DNA from: Chthoniobacterales bacterium
GTDB lineage: Bacteria; Verrucomicrobiota; Verrucomicrobiia; Chthoniobacterales; UBA10450
Length of the DNA stretch: 39,216 nucleotides
Reading direction: 5' to 3'
Assembly: GCA_013815325.1 (NCBI GenBank)
Contig: JACDGM010000041.1
Span: 1-39,216 of the forward strand
A program made the translations under genes and the position numbers. The notes below the pieces were generated by a model that saw only the letters and a list, made by a program, of their open reading frames with translations, was not told where the DNA came from and searched no databases. This document shows positions 1 through 8,240 of this stretch, in pieces; positions within the stretch are counted from its first letter, which is position 1, and every line of letters begins with the position of its first letter.

Positions 1-146
1 CCGGAGACAGGATTAAAATGTTCCGCGTAAAGATCGGAAATTTCCACGGAGTGGCCGAGTCGCCGCAAGGTCTCTGCCGTGTGCCGCGCGAGCGCGCTGG
101 AAAAACTTTTTGGCTCGTGATGGGCATGGACAATGAGAACGTTCAT
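1..146 (-). CDS. NAD(P)H-dependent quinone oxidoreductase (flavodoxin-2 fold), N-terminus only
   Basis: Read on the minus strand from the ATG at 146-144, 48 codons run off the left edge of the window. The start MNVLIVHAHHEPKSFSSAL is the typical first strand and FMN/FAD-phosphate loop of the flavodoxin-2 (NQO1/MdaB/KefF) family, where the HxHPxxxSF-type loop holds the flavin; here it reads HAHHEPKSF. These enzymes are cytosolic and reduce quinones or related electrophiles with NAD(P)H. The gene diverges from the HxlR regulator at 232, a classic pairing in which the regulator controls the oxidoreductase. The rest of the protein lies outside the window. Confidence 0.8.
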   Translation of the reverse strand, partial: MNVLIVHAHHEPKSFSSALARHTAETLRRLGHSVEISDLYAEHFNPVS

Positions 147-231
147 TGTCTTTCCGTATGCGTGTATCGACTTCCTGGCAACTACCCACTATTTGGTGGG
201 ATACTTACCAAAACGTGTAATACTTGAGCGT
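147..231. promoter_or_regulatory. Divergent promoter region with two overlapping dyads (candidate HxlR operator)
   Basis: The 85-bp gap between the divergent oxidoreductase and hxlR genes holds CCCAC-N6-GTGGG (185-200) and TTGGT-N9-ACCAA (193-211), which overlap. HxlR-family dimers bind such dyads between themselves and their target. Calling this the operator is inference from position and symmetry. Confidence 0.45.
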
Positions 232-657
232 ATGAAACTAAATGAATGCCCCGTGACCGAGACGCTCAAATTCATCGGCGGCAAATGGAAGCCGATCATT
301 CTTTTTTCGTTGATGGATGGCGCGATGCGGTCGGGAGAGCTGGCCCGGCAAATTCCCCAGGCCAGCGGCAAGATGCTCACCCAGCAACTGCGCGAATTGG
401 AGAAAGACGGGATCGTCCGGCGAACAATCTACAAACAGGTCCCGCCCAAAGTAGAGTATTCGCTCGCTCCGCGTGGCAAATCACTGCGGCCGATTCTCCT
501 CGCCATGTGTAAATGGGGCGAGGCGAACCAGTCGCTGCGAAATAGTCAGGACAAACGGGCATATTTATGCGCTCAGACATTGACCAGGATGCGCCTAACG
601 AAAAAGCACCAGGCGAAAAGTATAACAAACAGATACCAGGCGAAGAAGCGATCATAG
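232..657 (+). CDS. HxlR family winged-helix transcriptional regulator
   Basis: The 141-residue protein carries the HxlR signature: CPVTETLKFIGGKWKPIIL at the start, then SGELARQIPQASGKMLTQQL (recognition helix), RELEKDGIVRR and the wing PPKVEYSLAPRGKSLRPIL. The start at 232 is chosen because it gives the usual family N-terminus with the Cys at residue 5; an upstream in-frame ATG at 133 would add an unrelated leader. The C-terminal 30 residues after KWGEANQSLRNSQDK do not look like the family and are encoded by DNA that is antisense to the 3' end of the next gene, so the tail may be a read-through after a junction near 545-575. It probably controls the divergent oxidoreductase in response to an electrophile or quinone (inference). 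Confidence 0.85.
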   Translation: MKLNECPVTETLKFIGGKWKPIILFSLMDGAMRSGELARQIPQASGKMLTQQLRELEKDGIVRRTIYKQVPPKVEYSLAPRGKSLRPILLAMCKWGEANQSLRNSQDKRAYLCAQTLTRMRLTKKHQAKSITNRYQAKKRS

Positions 658-1139
658 CTTCGTCGTCGCAATAGCATGCCGAGAGCGCAAAGGCCGAGAT
701 ATGAACCTGCAAATGGAAGATACCAGACAGGGTGAAGCAAAGCGCCGCGCATGCCCGTTGCCACGATATCGAGCGTTCCATAGACGATAGAGGCGCCGTA
801 ATAACCCAGGCGATTGCGATCAAAAATTTCCCGATACCTGTCCGACTCCGCCAGGTCTGGCGGGTAGAGAAAGATCGCGAGCATGTATTGCGCGATCGAC
901 CAGCAGAGCAGCACTAGAAAGAGGTCGAAAGTCCAGTCCGTTTTCGTTCTCCACGAGAAAGCCACCCACCAGTTCAAGACGAGGACCAGGAAGGTGCTGG
1001 CGGTAAATGTCATGTGCACCTCATCGATTGGATTTTGCCTCTGCCGAAAAAAGGCGCGTCCGGCACCGGCTAGTAAATGAGTGATGCCCAAGCCAAACAC
1101 GATAGATGTCAAAATAGAGATGTACTCGAACTCACTCAC
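573..1139 (-). CDS. Small multi-spanning membrane protein, function unknown
   Basis: The 188-residue protein has about five hydrophobic segments (roughly residues 7-27, 43-63, 70-92, 132-157, 164-184) and begins MSEFEYISILTSIVFGLGIT. I recognise this as a type of conserved hypothetical inner-membrane protein but know no function. Its 3' end overlaps the 3' end of hxlR by 85 nt in convergent orientation, which is unusual and supports the idea that one of the two ends was rearranged. Confidence 0.65.
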   Translation of the reverse strand: MSEFEYISILTSIVFGLGITHLLAGAGRAFFRQRQNPIDEVHMTFTASTFLVLVLNWWVAFSWRTKTDWTFDLFLVLLCWSIAQYMLAIFLYPPDLAESDRYREIFDRNRLGYYGASIVYGTLDIVATGMRGALLHPVWYLPFAGSYLGLCALGMLLRRRSYDRFFAWYLFVILFAWCFFVRRILVNV

Positions 1140-1196
1140 GCAGCTTTAGGATTGGTCATGTGATTCGCTCACTACAACCGACATTGGCGCGATGAC

Positions 1197-1832
1197 TCAT
1201 CGTTGTGAGAAAGCGAGCTTTGTTCCGAGCCCGACAAGAACAGCACCAGCAACACGTTGCCGCCAGCGTAGAAAAGCAGGCTTTTCCAGTAACGACCGGC
1301 CCAGATGAGCGACGGTTATGGCAAGAGCAGAGTCAAAGGCGAATCCGATCGATGCGAGAGTCAGTCCGAGGATAAGGAATTGCAACGCAACATGCCCGCG
1401 TAGGGGATGGACAAACTGTGGTAGGAACGCCAAAAAGAAAATCGCCACCTTCGGATTTAATAAGCCAGTTGCCATCGCTTGAATTACGCACCGGATAAAT
1501 GAGTGGCGATTGGCGACAGTATTACCATCTGGCACGCGAGAAGTCGGACGAGTCCGGAAAGCGCGGATGCCGAGATAAACCAGATAGATAGCGCCGAGGT
1601 ATTTAACTACCGCGAACGCCAGCGATGAAGTAGCCAGTAAAGCCGAAAGCCCGACGGTCGCGGCCACGGTATGACCAAGTGTTCCTAGCTCAAGTCCAAG
1701 GCTGGTCGCTATTCCCTGCGTCTGGCCATCACTGGCCGTCCGCGCCAGCACAAGCATTTGGCCTGGACCGGGCACGACCACGAGCGCGCCGGCGGCTAGC
1801 GCGTAAATGAATAACTCCGACAAGGTAAACAT
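1197..1832 (-). CDS. LysE/RhtB family exporter
   Basis: The 211 residues show the LysE/RhtB pattern: a first membrane helix ending in VVVPGPGQMLVLARTASDG, the GxxxG-rich second region SLGLELGTLGHTVAATVG, the YLGAIYLVYLGIRAFRTRP segment, and GLLNPKVAIFFLAFLPQFVHP. Members export amino acids or their analogues across the inner membrane. Length is normal and no damage is seen. It is not obviously in an operon: the DUF885 gene ends 29 bp upstream on the same strand (next gene in the opposite direction of reading begins at 3846), so read-through from that gene is possible. A second, distinct LysE-type gene lies at 27073-27705. Confidence 0.88.
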   Translation of the reverse strand: MFTLSELFIYALAAGALVVVPGPGQMLVLARTASDGQTQGIATSLGLELGTLGHTVAATVGLSALLATSSLAFAVVKYLGAIYLVYLGIRAFRTRPTSRVPDGNTVANRHSFIRCVIQAMATGLLNPKVAIFFLAFLPQFVHPLRGHVALQFLILGLTLASIGFAFDSALAITVAHLGRSLLEKPAFLRWRQRVAGAVLVGLGTKLAFSQR

Positions 1833-1860
1833 ACTTTAGTTGTGTCCCAATGACTTTGAG

Positions 1861-3846
1861 CTACGGCCGAGCGATGGCTTGGATCTCGCGCAAAAACTCA
1901 TCCTTGAAGTAGCCCGCCGGGATGAGGCCTTGTTTCATAAACAAGAGGTGGAACGCTTGCAGAGAAAAGCGATCGCCAAGGAGCTCCTTCGACTCGCGAC
2001 GCAAAGTGAGAATTTCGTCTTTGCCTAGCCGATAGCTGATGGCTTGGGTGGGCGATTTCGAATAGCGAAGCACGGCCGCCCCTGCCGACGCGCAACTTAC
2101 CTTCTTCCGCTCGTCAGCAGCGGCGGCTGCGTTTTGGCACGAACCCGGCAGGAAATCGAGACTGGCGGAGATGAAATCAACCGCTTCGTTATACTTAAGC
2201 TTCCCGGTATGAATGCCGATATCAACTCTCACACGCAAGTCGCGCAGAAGTTTCGACTGGAGCATATAGAGCCGCTCTTCCGATGTGTAGAATCCTTCGG
2301 GATGGTGTGGCTGTGGCTCCGCCATCAGCGCTTCCGCGTAGAGTGCCCAACCTTCGCCTGCCATCGCGTCGCCCCACATCGACGACGAGTCATCGTTCGA
2401 GCCAGGAGTCAGCCACCTGACCGGCGAAATTTCGCGGCGATACTGCTTCGTTATCTTGGAGTGAAAATCGTGGCCAGGAAAACCTTCGTGCGCCGCCACG
2501 TCAGCGACTGCATGGACGTTTTCTTCGCGCAGTTGGCTTGGGTCATTGCCGGTGGGACGAACGTAAAATGAACCGACGCCGTTGTCTTTGAAAGTGGCAG
2601 GCCAGACAAAGGCCGCGCCACTGATCGAGTTACGAAGAGGCTCCGGGGTTTCGACTACGTTCACCTTATAGTCGGCGGGAACAACAAAGAGTCCTGTCTC
2701 GCGGCTGTATTCGACCAGGCGATGCACCGCCTTTCGATGATTTTCAATCATCTCTGCATCGCTTTTCGGATACGATTTCGACAGCTCGTCAAGGACCGCG
2801 CGAACGGCGGCTTCGTCGTCAGCCTGGGAAAGGGTTAACTTACGCTTGGCGCCGATCTGGCGAGCAAGTGCGATCATCTCACGCCGTGTCGCCGCAATGA
2901 TGGGCAGCGATTCGTCATACAACTGCACGGAAGATTTTGAGACCTTGAAATTATTTTGTAGCGCCCAATCGTATTCGGTTTCACCAAGCATGAAGCGATC
3001 GTCGCCGAACTGTGGCTTGATTTTGAAAGTGTTACTCGCAGCGTCGTGATCGAAGAAAGTCGCCGCGATAAAAGCTCTGAATTCTCGATAAGCGGCTGCG
3101 GCTTTTTTCGAGTTGTCGTTTAGCTGCGGAAGGATTCGCTTTTTTTGGGCTTCGCTCACTTGAACTGAGGCCAGCTCCGGCAGCGTCTTATCGAAATAGA
3201 GCGCGAAACCTTCCGTGGCAGCGAGGCCGTGCCGCTCAAGCATGCGGAAATCCGGCGTCCTTCCACTCTTGATGCCGGTTTCGAGTTGCGCCTGCGCCGT
3301 TTTCAGAAAGCGCGGGATTTCTGCCACGCGATGGCTAACGAGCGTCCATTCTTTCTCTGTCCCACGAGTTTTTCCGCTCGATGGCCTCATTCCTTGCAGT
3401 TGTAAGTCGACGCCTTTGAAAGGTTCGTCCGTGTAAGTATCGAGCGCGCGTTCCTGATAGTGCCGCGTTTGATGAAGACGCAGTTGAAAACGGATCTGCG
3501 CCAAAGCCAGCTCGCGATCGATCCGCATGGCGGGCGACAGATTTTCCGGCGCGATCGCTGCCAGCGATTCGAGAGCAGTCGTGAGCCAATGGTCTTCTGC
3601 GGCGAGCGCGCTCGCAGAATGATCGCGCAGCGCGCCGTCAATTTCGCCCAAAGAAGGATCGAGATTCTCTGCTCCAAGTTGTGTACCGATGTTTGGATTA
3701 CGGCGCAAAAATTCGAGCACGTATTTGTCGCGCGCTTCCTGGAAATTCTTGTCGGCAGAAGACTGGCTCTCGCTGGCCGCGATCAGGCCCGGACCAAGGG
3801 CGAGAGAGAGCGCGAGAAGGATGATGGTAAACGGTGAAGCATTCAT
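1861..3846 (-). CDS. DUF885 family secreted hydrolase (putative metallopeptidase-like)
   Basis: From the ATG at 3846 the 661-residue product begins with a signal peptide, MNASPFTIILLALSLALGPG followed by LIAASES, so it is probably periplasmic or lipid-free exported. The rest is a typical DUF885 protein, with the conserved HEGFPGH motif near residue 453 (resembling the HExxH class of zinc sites), GEGWALYAE and YMLQSKLLRDLRVRVDIG. An ORF extension to 3972 exists, but it would bury the signal peptide and reads through duplicated DNA. The promoter is a copy of that of the neighbouring TonB receptor, suggesting co-regulation. A peptide substrate is likely from family members, but the exact substrate is unknown. 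Confidence 0.82.
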   Translation of the reverse strand: MNASPFTIILLALSLALGPGLIAASESQSSADKNFQEARDKYVLEFLRRNPNIGTQLGAENLDPSLGEIDGALRDHSASALAAEDHWLTTALESLAAIAPENLSPAMRIDRELALAQIRFQLRLHQTRHYQERALDTYTDEPFKGVDLQLQGMRPSSGKTRGTEKEWTLVSHRVAEIPRFLKTAQAQLETGIKSGRTPDFRMLERHGLAATEGFALYFDKTLPELASVQVSEAQKKRILPQLNDNSKKAAAAYREFRAFIAATFFDHDAASNTFKIKPQFGDDRFMLGETEYDWALQNNFKVSKSSVQLYDESLPIIAATRREMIALARQIGAKRKLTLSQADDEAAVRAVLDELSKSYPKSDAEMIENHRKAVHRLVEYSRETGLFVVPADYKVNVVETPEPLRNSISGAAFVWPATFKDNGVGSFYVRPTGNDPSQLREENVHAVADVAAHEGFPGHDFHSKITKQYRREISPVRWLTPGSNDDSSSMWGDAMAGEGWALYAEALMAEPQPHHPEGFYTSEERLYMLQSKLLRDLRVRVDIGIHTGKLKYNEAVDFISASLDFLPGSCQNAAAAADERKKVSCASAGAAVLRYSKSPTQAISYRLGKDEILTLRRESKELLGDRFSLQAFHLLFMKQGLIPAGYFKDEFLREIQAIARP

Positions 3847-3996
3847 ATTGAGTTGTTTGTAAAATGGAAATGGCACTTTACAAGAGCCATTAAACGAAAT
3901 AAAAACAGACCAATTACTTGAGCCAAGTCGGCATGATGCCCCGGTGGCAGATTTTTTAGCGATGGCAAACATGATTCAGGCGCAATCATTCAGCCG
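3844..3996. repeat. Direct repeat copy A: duplicated promoter plus vestigial 5' end of the MocR gene
   Basis: This stretch matches 5987-6142 in the same orientation. It runs from the start codon of the DUF885 gene (aligned with the start codon of the TonB receptor in copy B), through the conserved AATGGC-N11-GCCATT dyad and the ACAGACCA element, a diverged middle of about 50 bp of similar length, and ends in the first codons of the MocR gene. Here those codons have lost one A, so they are frameshifted. The last codons and stop of the TonB receptor gene lie inside this copy. Confidence 0.85.
3869..3891. promoter_or_regulatory. Candidate operator, dyad AATGGC-N11-GCCATT (copy A)
   Basis: A perfect 6-bp inverted repeat with an 11-bp spacer lies 23 bp upstream of the DUF885 start codon and is identical in half-sites to the one at 6011-6033. 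Conservation in both copies while the middle of the repeat has diverged suggests it is under selection. Binding by the neighbouring MocR protein is inferred. Confidence 0.45.
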
Positions 3997-5989
3997 CCGT
4001 TGAGCACCAGCCGTAAACTCGGGGTTTGTCAAAAATCGCCGACACCTGGAAACTCAAGCGCCGCGTATCGCCGATGAAAAATGTGTTGCTGGAAGCGACC
4101 TCATAGACGCGATCCGCCAAAACATTGGCCAGCAGGATGCGCGCAGTGACGGGCGTTTGCCGCACGCTGAATTGGTAGCGGGCACCGATGTCGAGGGTGG
4201 TCTGTTCCCGAACCTCGAGCTGCTGGTTTCCCAAAGCGGGATACGGTTGCGTGCTGGCAACGCGGCGGCCCGTGTGGTTGACGCTCATATCGAAGGACAG
4301 CCCCTTGACCAGGGGAAAACGGTATTCGAGGTCGAGCCTCGCCAGTTGACCGGTGGATCCAACCGGTCTTGCTCCCGCATCGCCCGCCGTTATGGCCTCG
4401 CCACTCACGCGCGGGTCGAAGAACACGACCCCGCCGACAAGAGAGAGACTGTCGCCGATCTGACTGACGACCGAGAGTTCGGCGCCCCTGTTACGCACGG
4501 TTCCCAGCGCTGCGTAAATGTTGCTCGCATCAGTGCTGTAATATGGCCGCTCGATTTCAAAAACATCGGCGACGATCCGCGTACGGCCGAGAACCAGCTT
4601 CACGCCTGCCTCGCGTTGTTGGGTCAGCGATGCGGGCTGCGCCTCGCCGCGGTTTGCTGCACCGCCCGGCGCAGGGGCAGTTTCCTCGAGGCCTCGGGTA
4701 TAACCGGCATACAAAGCGAGCCACGGCTTGGGAGTGATCGCGGCGGTCGCGTTATACAGCCATGGGCTGGCCTGCGTTTGAGTTGTTAAGTCAGATTGAC
4801 GAACAGTCGAGGTGTAGTCGGTCTTTTGCAGGCCGACGTTGAATTCCAGGAAGTTGTCCCAGCGACCGACATAGGCGACGCCCAGCGTGGCCTGGCGCAC
4901 CAAATTGGCAGTCGTATCCCCAAAATCAAAGCGGGGCGCGGGGACGGGGTTGGCTTCGCCGATGAATGTCGAACCCAGATCAGCCGCGTCGCCGCCGCCG
5001 AACACCAATCGCTTGTCGCGCCCGCGAGCCGATAGGTGGATAGCCTGGCGAAAGTGCTCGCCATCGTTCGCCCAGCTCAACCGCAGCTCGCCGGAGGTCC
5101 AGCGCGAAGGCGCCTCGGGTTCGGAGACCACCAACTCCTGCGCCCCGCCATCTGGCGCGATGTGCAGAAACAAGTCGGTAAATCTGCTGTATCTGGTCGA
5201 ACGCGACTCGAAAACGCCCGCGCGCAGTGTGAAATCGCCGCCAAGCTCGATCCGGCCAAGCATGCCGTAAGTCATGCTCCTCTGGCTGTTCTGAGCCCAG
5301 TCCTGACCATAGAAGCGACGGCCATGAATTTCCGGTGGAATAGTGGGACCGTCGGTGACGAGCAGGGGCCTGGTATCGCCGCGGTTGTCGGCTGCGCTCC
5401 AGAACGCCGTCACCTCACCGGTTGCAAATCGCACCCTCGGGAGGATGGCGAGCGACCATGATGTGCCTTGGCGACCCTCTTCGTGCTGATCGGCGCTGTA
5501 TCCGGCGCCTGCGGCAAGGCTGGCACGACCGTTGATAAGCGGAATTTGACTGTCGAGTTCAAGAAAATGGCCTCCGTAGTTTGACTGACCTCCCACGACG
5601 CTCACGATAAGATCGTCGCCTGACGAGCGCAGCCGATAGTCAACAATGCCGGATGGCGCGGGGAGGGGATAGGTGAGCGCGGCGACGCCGACGCGGATGT
5701 CCGACCCGGTTATGAGTCGGGAGGTGAGCCCGTTGCCACCGAGGTCGAAATACAGGCCGTCCAGACGTCGATTCCCGGCGGTGACCGGACTGAAACCCCG
5801 CACCTCGTCATCGCTATAGAGTCCGATCTTTTCATTCCCGATGCTGGTGCCGAAGGCGTCGGATGCGGCAGTCACCGCGTTTTCCGAGGCCCGCTGAGCC
5901 TTGGCTGGCCCGGCGATGACTATGGCCGCGGCTACAAGAGTGATCATCACACCGCCGGCGCGCGGCGCCGCTAAAAAGGCCAATGTCAT
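3986..5989 (-). CDS. TonB-dependent siderophore-type outer membrane receptor
   Basis: The 667-residue protein has a signal peptide (MITLVAAAIVIAGPAKAQ region, cleavage probably after AKA), then a short plug-like segment (SIGNEKIGLYSDDEVRGF, GNRRLDGLYFDLGG) and a long beta-barrel with repeated aromatic-alternating strands, for example WLALYAGYTRGLEETAP and TARILLANVLADRVYEVAS. It would import an iron chelate or similar ligand across the outer membrane using TonB. It resembles receptors of sphingomonads more than a typical verrucomicrobial one (impression only). The C-terminus is unusual: instead of ending in an aromatic residue, it ends PRVYGWCSTAAE, and the last codons and stop are supplied by the duplicated MocR 5' end. 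A start at 5947 is an alternative. Confidence 0.8.
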   Translation of the reverse strand: MTLAFLAAPRAGGVMITLVAAAIVIAGPAKAQRASENAVTAASDAFGTSIGNEKIGLYSDDEVRGFSPVTAGNRRLDGLYFDLGGNGLTSRLITGSDIRVGVAALTYPLPAPSGIVDYRLRSSGDDLIVSVVGGQSNYGGHFLELDSQIPLINGRASLAAGAGYSADQHEEGRQGTSWSLAILPRVRFATGEVTAFWSAADNRGDTRPLLVTDGPTIPPEIHGRRFYGQDWAQNSQRSMTYGMLGRIELGGDFTLRAGVFESRSTRYSRFTDLFLHIAPDGGAQELVVSEPEAPSRWTSGELRLSWANDGEHFRQAIHLSARGRDKRLVFGGGDAADLGSTFIGEANPVPAPRFDFGDTTANLVRQATLGVAYVGRWDNFLEFNVGLQKTDYTSTVRQSDLTTQTQASPWLYNATAAITPKPWLALYAGYTRGLEETAPAPGGAANRGEAQPASLTQQREAGVKLVLGRTRIVADVFEIERPYYSTDASNIYAALGTVRNRGAELSVVSQIGDSLSLVGGVVFFDPRVSGEAITAGDAGARPVGSTGQLARLDLEYRFPLVKGLSFDMSVNHTGRRVASTQPYPALGNQQLEVREQTTLDIGARYQFSVRQTPVTARILLANVLADRVYEVASSNTFFIGDTRRLSFQVSAIFDKPRVYGWCSTAAE

Positions 5990-6142
5990 ATGAATTGTTT
6001 TAAAAATCGAAATGGCCCTTTACAAGAGCCATTAAACGAAATATAAACAGACCACTATTTCCGAGTTGCTTTAGTACGATTTCACTCCAGCGCGACTCTT
6101 TTACCGATGGCAAAACATAATTCAGGCGCAATCATTCAGCCG
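5987..6142. repeat. Direct repeat copy B: divergent TonB receptor/MocR promoter and MocR 5' end
   Basis: This is the presumed original of the repeat at 3844-3996. It spans the whole intergenic region between the receptor (minus) and the MocR gene (plus) and the first 12 codons of MocR. The two copies start 2,143 bp apart and flank exactly the TonB receptor gene. Confidence 0.85.
6011..6033. promoter_or_regulatory. Candidate MocR operator, dyad AATGGC-N11-GCCATT (copy B)
   Basis: Located between the divergent receptor and MocR genes, with an AGACCA element (6049-6054) about 15 bp further on, also conserved in copy A (3907-3912). MocR-family regulators usually bind upstream of themselves and of a divergent target, so this is the natural candidate site; not demonstrated. 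Confidence 0.45.
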
Positions 6143-7585
6143 TTTCGCCAGGTGACGGGGACGGTGCGCGTGCCGTTGCATCGGCAGGTTTATCAGCGGA
6201 TCAAAAACGCTATTCTCGACGGAGCTCTCGCGCCGGGCGTGCGGCTGCCTTCGGCTCGCGTGCTGGCGAGCGATGCTCGCGTTTCGCGCAACACCACGGA
6301 GATCGCGTTTGCCCAGCTCGAAGCGGAAGGCTTGATCGAAAGGCGAGTCGGCGCGGGCAGCTTTGTCGCTGCCGCGATGCCGGAGTTCGTCGGAAAAGTG
6401 AATGGTGCTCGCGCTTCCCGGCGGCCCGCGTCCGGCAATCACAATTCCCTTTCAACGCGGGGACGCCGCATCACCGCCGCCGCCAAAACTGATCCCACGG
6501 TAACCCTGGCGTTCGCGCCATGTATGCCGAGCCTGGACGCGTTTCCGTTGCAGACCTGGAATCGTTTGACTGCGCGGCGTGCGCGGCTGGCCGGACGTGC
6601 GCTCCTCGGCAACGGCGATCCAAGAGGTTACCCACCGCTGCGCGAAGCGGTGGCCCATTACCTGAACACCGCGCGCGGCGTGCAATGCGACGCGGAGCAA
6701 GTCGTCATCCTGTCAGGCACGCAACAAGCCTTGAACCTAACGACCCGTCTCCTGCTGGATGCTGACGAGCCGGCGTGGATCGAAGAACCTGGCTACCTGG
6801 GAGCGCGGGCCGCTTTGCAGAACGCGGGCGCGCGGATCGTTCCGGTCCCGGTCGATGAACATGGATTGAATGTCGAACGACAGATCAAACTCGCGCCGTC
6901 GGCGCGGCTCGCTTACATCACGCCGTCGCACCAATATCCACTCGGCGTCACGATGAGCCTTGCGCGACGGCTGGCTCTGCTCGCGTGGGCGCAGCGGGAA
7001 AGCGCCTGGATTTTCGAGGACGATTACGACAGCGAATTTCGCTATGATGGGCGACCGCTGGCGGCGGTGCAGGGACTCGATTCCGGCGGACGCGTCATCT
7101 ACGCGGGTTCGTTCAACAAGGTCATGTTCCCATCACTCCGGATCGCCTACATCGTCGTTCCGCCACAGCTGGTCGATGCCTTTATTGCGGCCCGCGCGGT
7201 GACTGACGGGGCCGCACCGGCGCTCGCGCAAATTGTCATGACGGACTTTATCGCCGAAGGATATTTCAGTTCCCATCTGCGCCAGATGCGGGCGCTTTAT
7301 CGCGAGCGCCGAGACCTCTTGCTCGAGGCCGTGGTTTGCGAACTCGCAAACTCCCTGTCGGTGGAAGCCTCCGAAGCCGGTATGCACCTCGCCGGTCACA
7401 TCGGCAAAGCGAAGGACGATGTGAAAATCTCCGAGCAAGCCGCCGCACGCAACTTTCACCTTCCCCCCTTATCCCGTTACTACCTCGTTGATCGCCGCGC
7501 GCGACCAGGATTGATCCTTAACTACGCCGGGACTTCTCCCGAAAACATCCGTCGCATGGTCCGCACCCTGGCGACGCTTTTATAA
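6107..7585 (+). CDS. MocR/PdxR-type GntR regulator with aminotransferase-like domain
   Basis: The 492-residue protein has an N-terminal GntR winged helix (about residues 20-90: PLHRQVYQRIKNAILDG, LPSARVLASDARVSRNT, LEAEGLIERRVGAGSFV) followed by a fold-type I PLP-dependent domain. Landmarks are ILSGTQQALNLTTRLLLD, the EEPGYLGARAALQNAGA segment, ITPSHQYPLGVTMS, FEDDYDSEFRYDGRPL and the PLP lysine in YAGSFNKVMFPSLRIAY (K338). Members sense PLP or an amino-acid-like ligand and regulate a divergent gene. Here the divergent gene encodes the TonB receptor, and the DUF885 promoter is a copy of the same region, so both are plausible targets. Intact and of normal length. Confidence 0.9.
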   Translation: MAKHNSGAIIQPFRQVTGTVRVPLHRQVYQRIKNAILDGALAPGVRLPSARVLASDARVSRNTTEIAFAQLEAEGLIERRVGAGSFVAAAMPEFVGKVNGARASRRPASGNHNSLSTRGRRITAAAKTDPTVTLAFAPCMPSLDAFPLQTWNRLTARRARLAGRALLGNGDPRGYPPLREAVAHYLNTARGVQCDAEQVVILSGTQQALNLTTRLLLDADEPAWIEEPGYLGARAALQNAGARIVPVPVDEHGLNVERQIKLAPSARLAYITPSHQYPLGVTMSLARRLALLAWAQRESAWIFEDDYDSEFRYDGRPLAAVQGLDSGGRVIYAGSFNKVMFPSLRIAYIVVPPQLVDAFIAARAVTDGAAPALAQIVMTDFIAEGYFSSHLRQMRALYRERRDLLLEAVVCELANSLSVEASEAGMHLAGHIGKAKDDVKISEQAAARNFHLPPLSRYYLVDRRARPGLILNYAGTSPENIRRMVRTLATLL

Positions 7586-7627
7586 CAACGGCCTTTGCTA
7601 CGATCGGTTCCGAGGATGCCGAATAAT

Positions 7628-7750
7628 ATGACAGCCAAAACCACCGTCAGAGTCGGAACACGTGCCGATGCCGAGTTACTGCTCTGGGAGGACGACGCTT
7701 CGCCGGGAAGCCAAGCGCGGCCAACTCTCACCGGTGACTTTCGCAAGTAA
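7628..7750 (+). pseudogene. Possible N-terminal relic of a GNAT-type acetyltransferase
   Basis: A 40-codon frame starts MTAKTTVRVGTRADAELLL, which looks like the beginning of a GNAT acetyltransferase (first strand followed by xxADAxxL helix), then changes character and stops inside DNA antisense to the truncated hydrolase at 7676-8170. It is best read as a fragment fused at a junction near 7680-7725. Too short for certainty. Confidence 0.3.
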
Positions 7751-8170
7751 CTCACGCACCGATTCGGTATTCTTCAGATGCCAGCGCGAACCAATCGTCA
7801 CCAGTTTTTCAACCTTCAATGAAGTAAGCGAAGCGAGCCGGTAGGCGGCGATTCCTCCGTCGCTGAAGCCAATGACGCTCAGTGTGTCAATTCCCAGATG
7901 ATCGAGAACACGCTCCACATCCTTTTGAACGCGTCCGTAGGTTAACGCATCCTCTCCGAGCGTTGATTTGCCCTGCCCGCGACTGTCGATTCCGATTACC
8001 CGAAAATCCTTTTGCAAACCAGCGAGGACAGGATTGAAATCTTCGATGCTCCCAAACCCGCCGTGCAAAAATAACAGAACCGGGCCGTCCTCGGCGCCGG
8101 TTGGTTCGTAATAGATTTTGGCGCCGTCTCCTTCGAGATGTTTCCCGGCCAGATGGTTGAACGGTTTCAC
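7676..8170 (-). pseudogene. Alpha/beta hydrolase, C-terminally truncated
   Basis: The 164-residue product begins like a normal alpha/beta hydrolase: GPVLLFLHGGFGSIEDF (oxyanion HG), IGIDSRGQGKS, and the nucleophile elbow VIGFSDGGIAAY with Ser103. After LLAKVTGESW (residue 150) it departs from the family and ends within 14 residues, whereas relatives continue for about 80-100 residues carrying the catalytic acid and histidine. The catalytic His is therefore absent and the protein is unlikely to be active. The break coincides with the acetyltransferase-like fragment on the other strand, so a deletion or insertion junction lies near 7680-7725. Confidence 0.75.
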
Positions 8171-8240
8171 TTTCGGTTGCCCGACGAGGAGCGACTGGCG
8201 CTGCCGTCCACTCCAATCGACTTGCCCGGACGGGGTATTC

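Noticed and set aside
18-227. Open frame at the left edge on the plus strand
   Set aside because: It is antisense to the flavodoxin-2 oxidoreductase start and has no family resemblance or clear ribosome site.
2044-2571. Plus-strand frame opposite the DUF885 gene
   Set aside because: No domain is recognisable and the minus-strand gene is intact with a signal peptide and the HEGFPGH motif.
4157-4789. Plus-strand frame opposite the TonB receptor
   Set aside because: Antisense frame in GC-rich DNA with no resemblance to known proteins.
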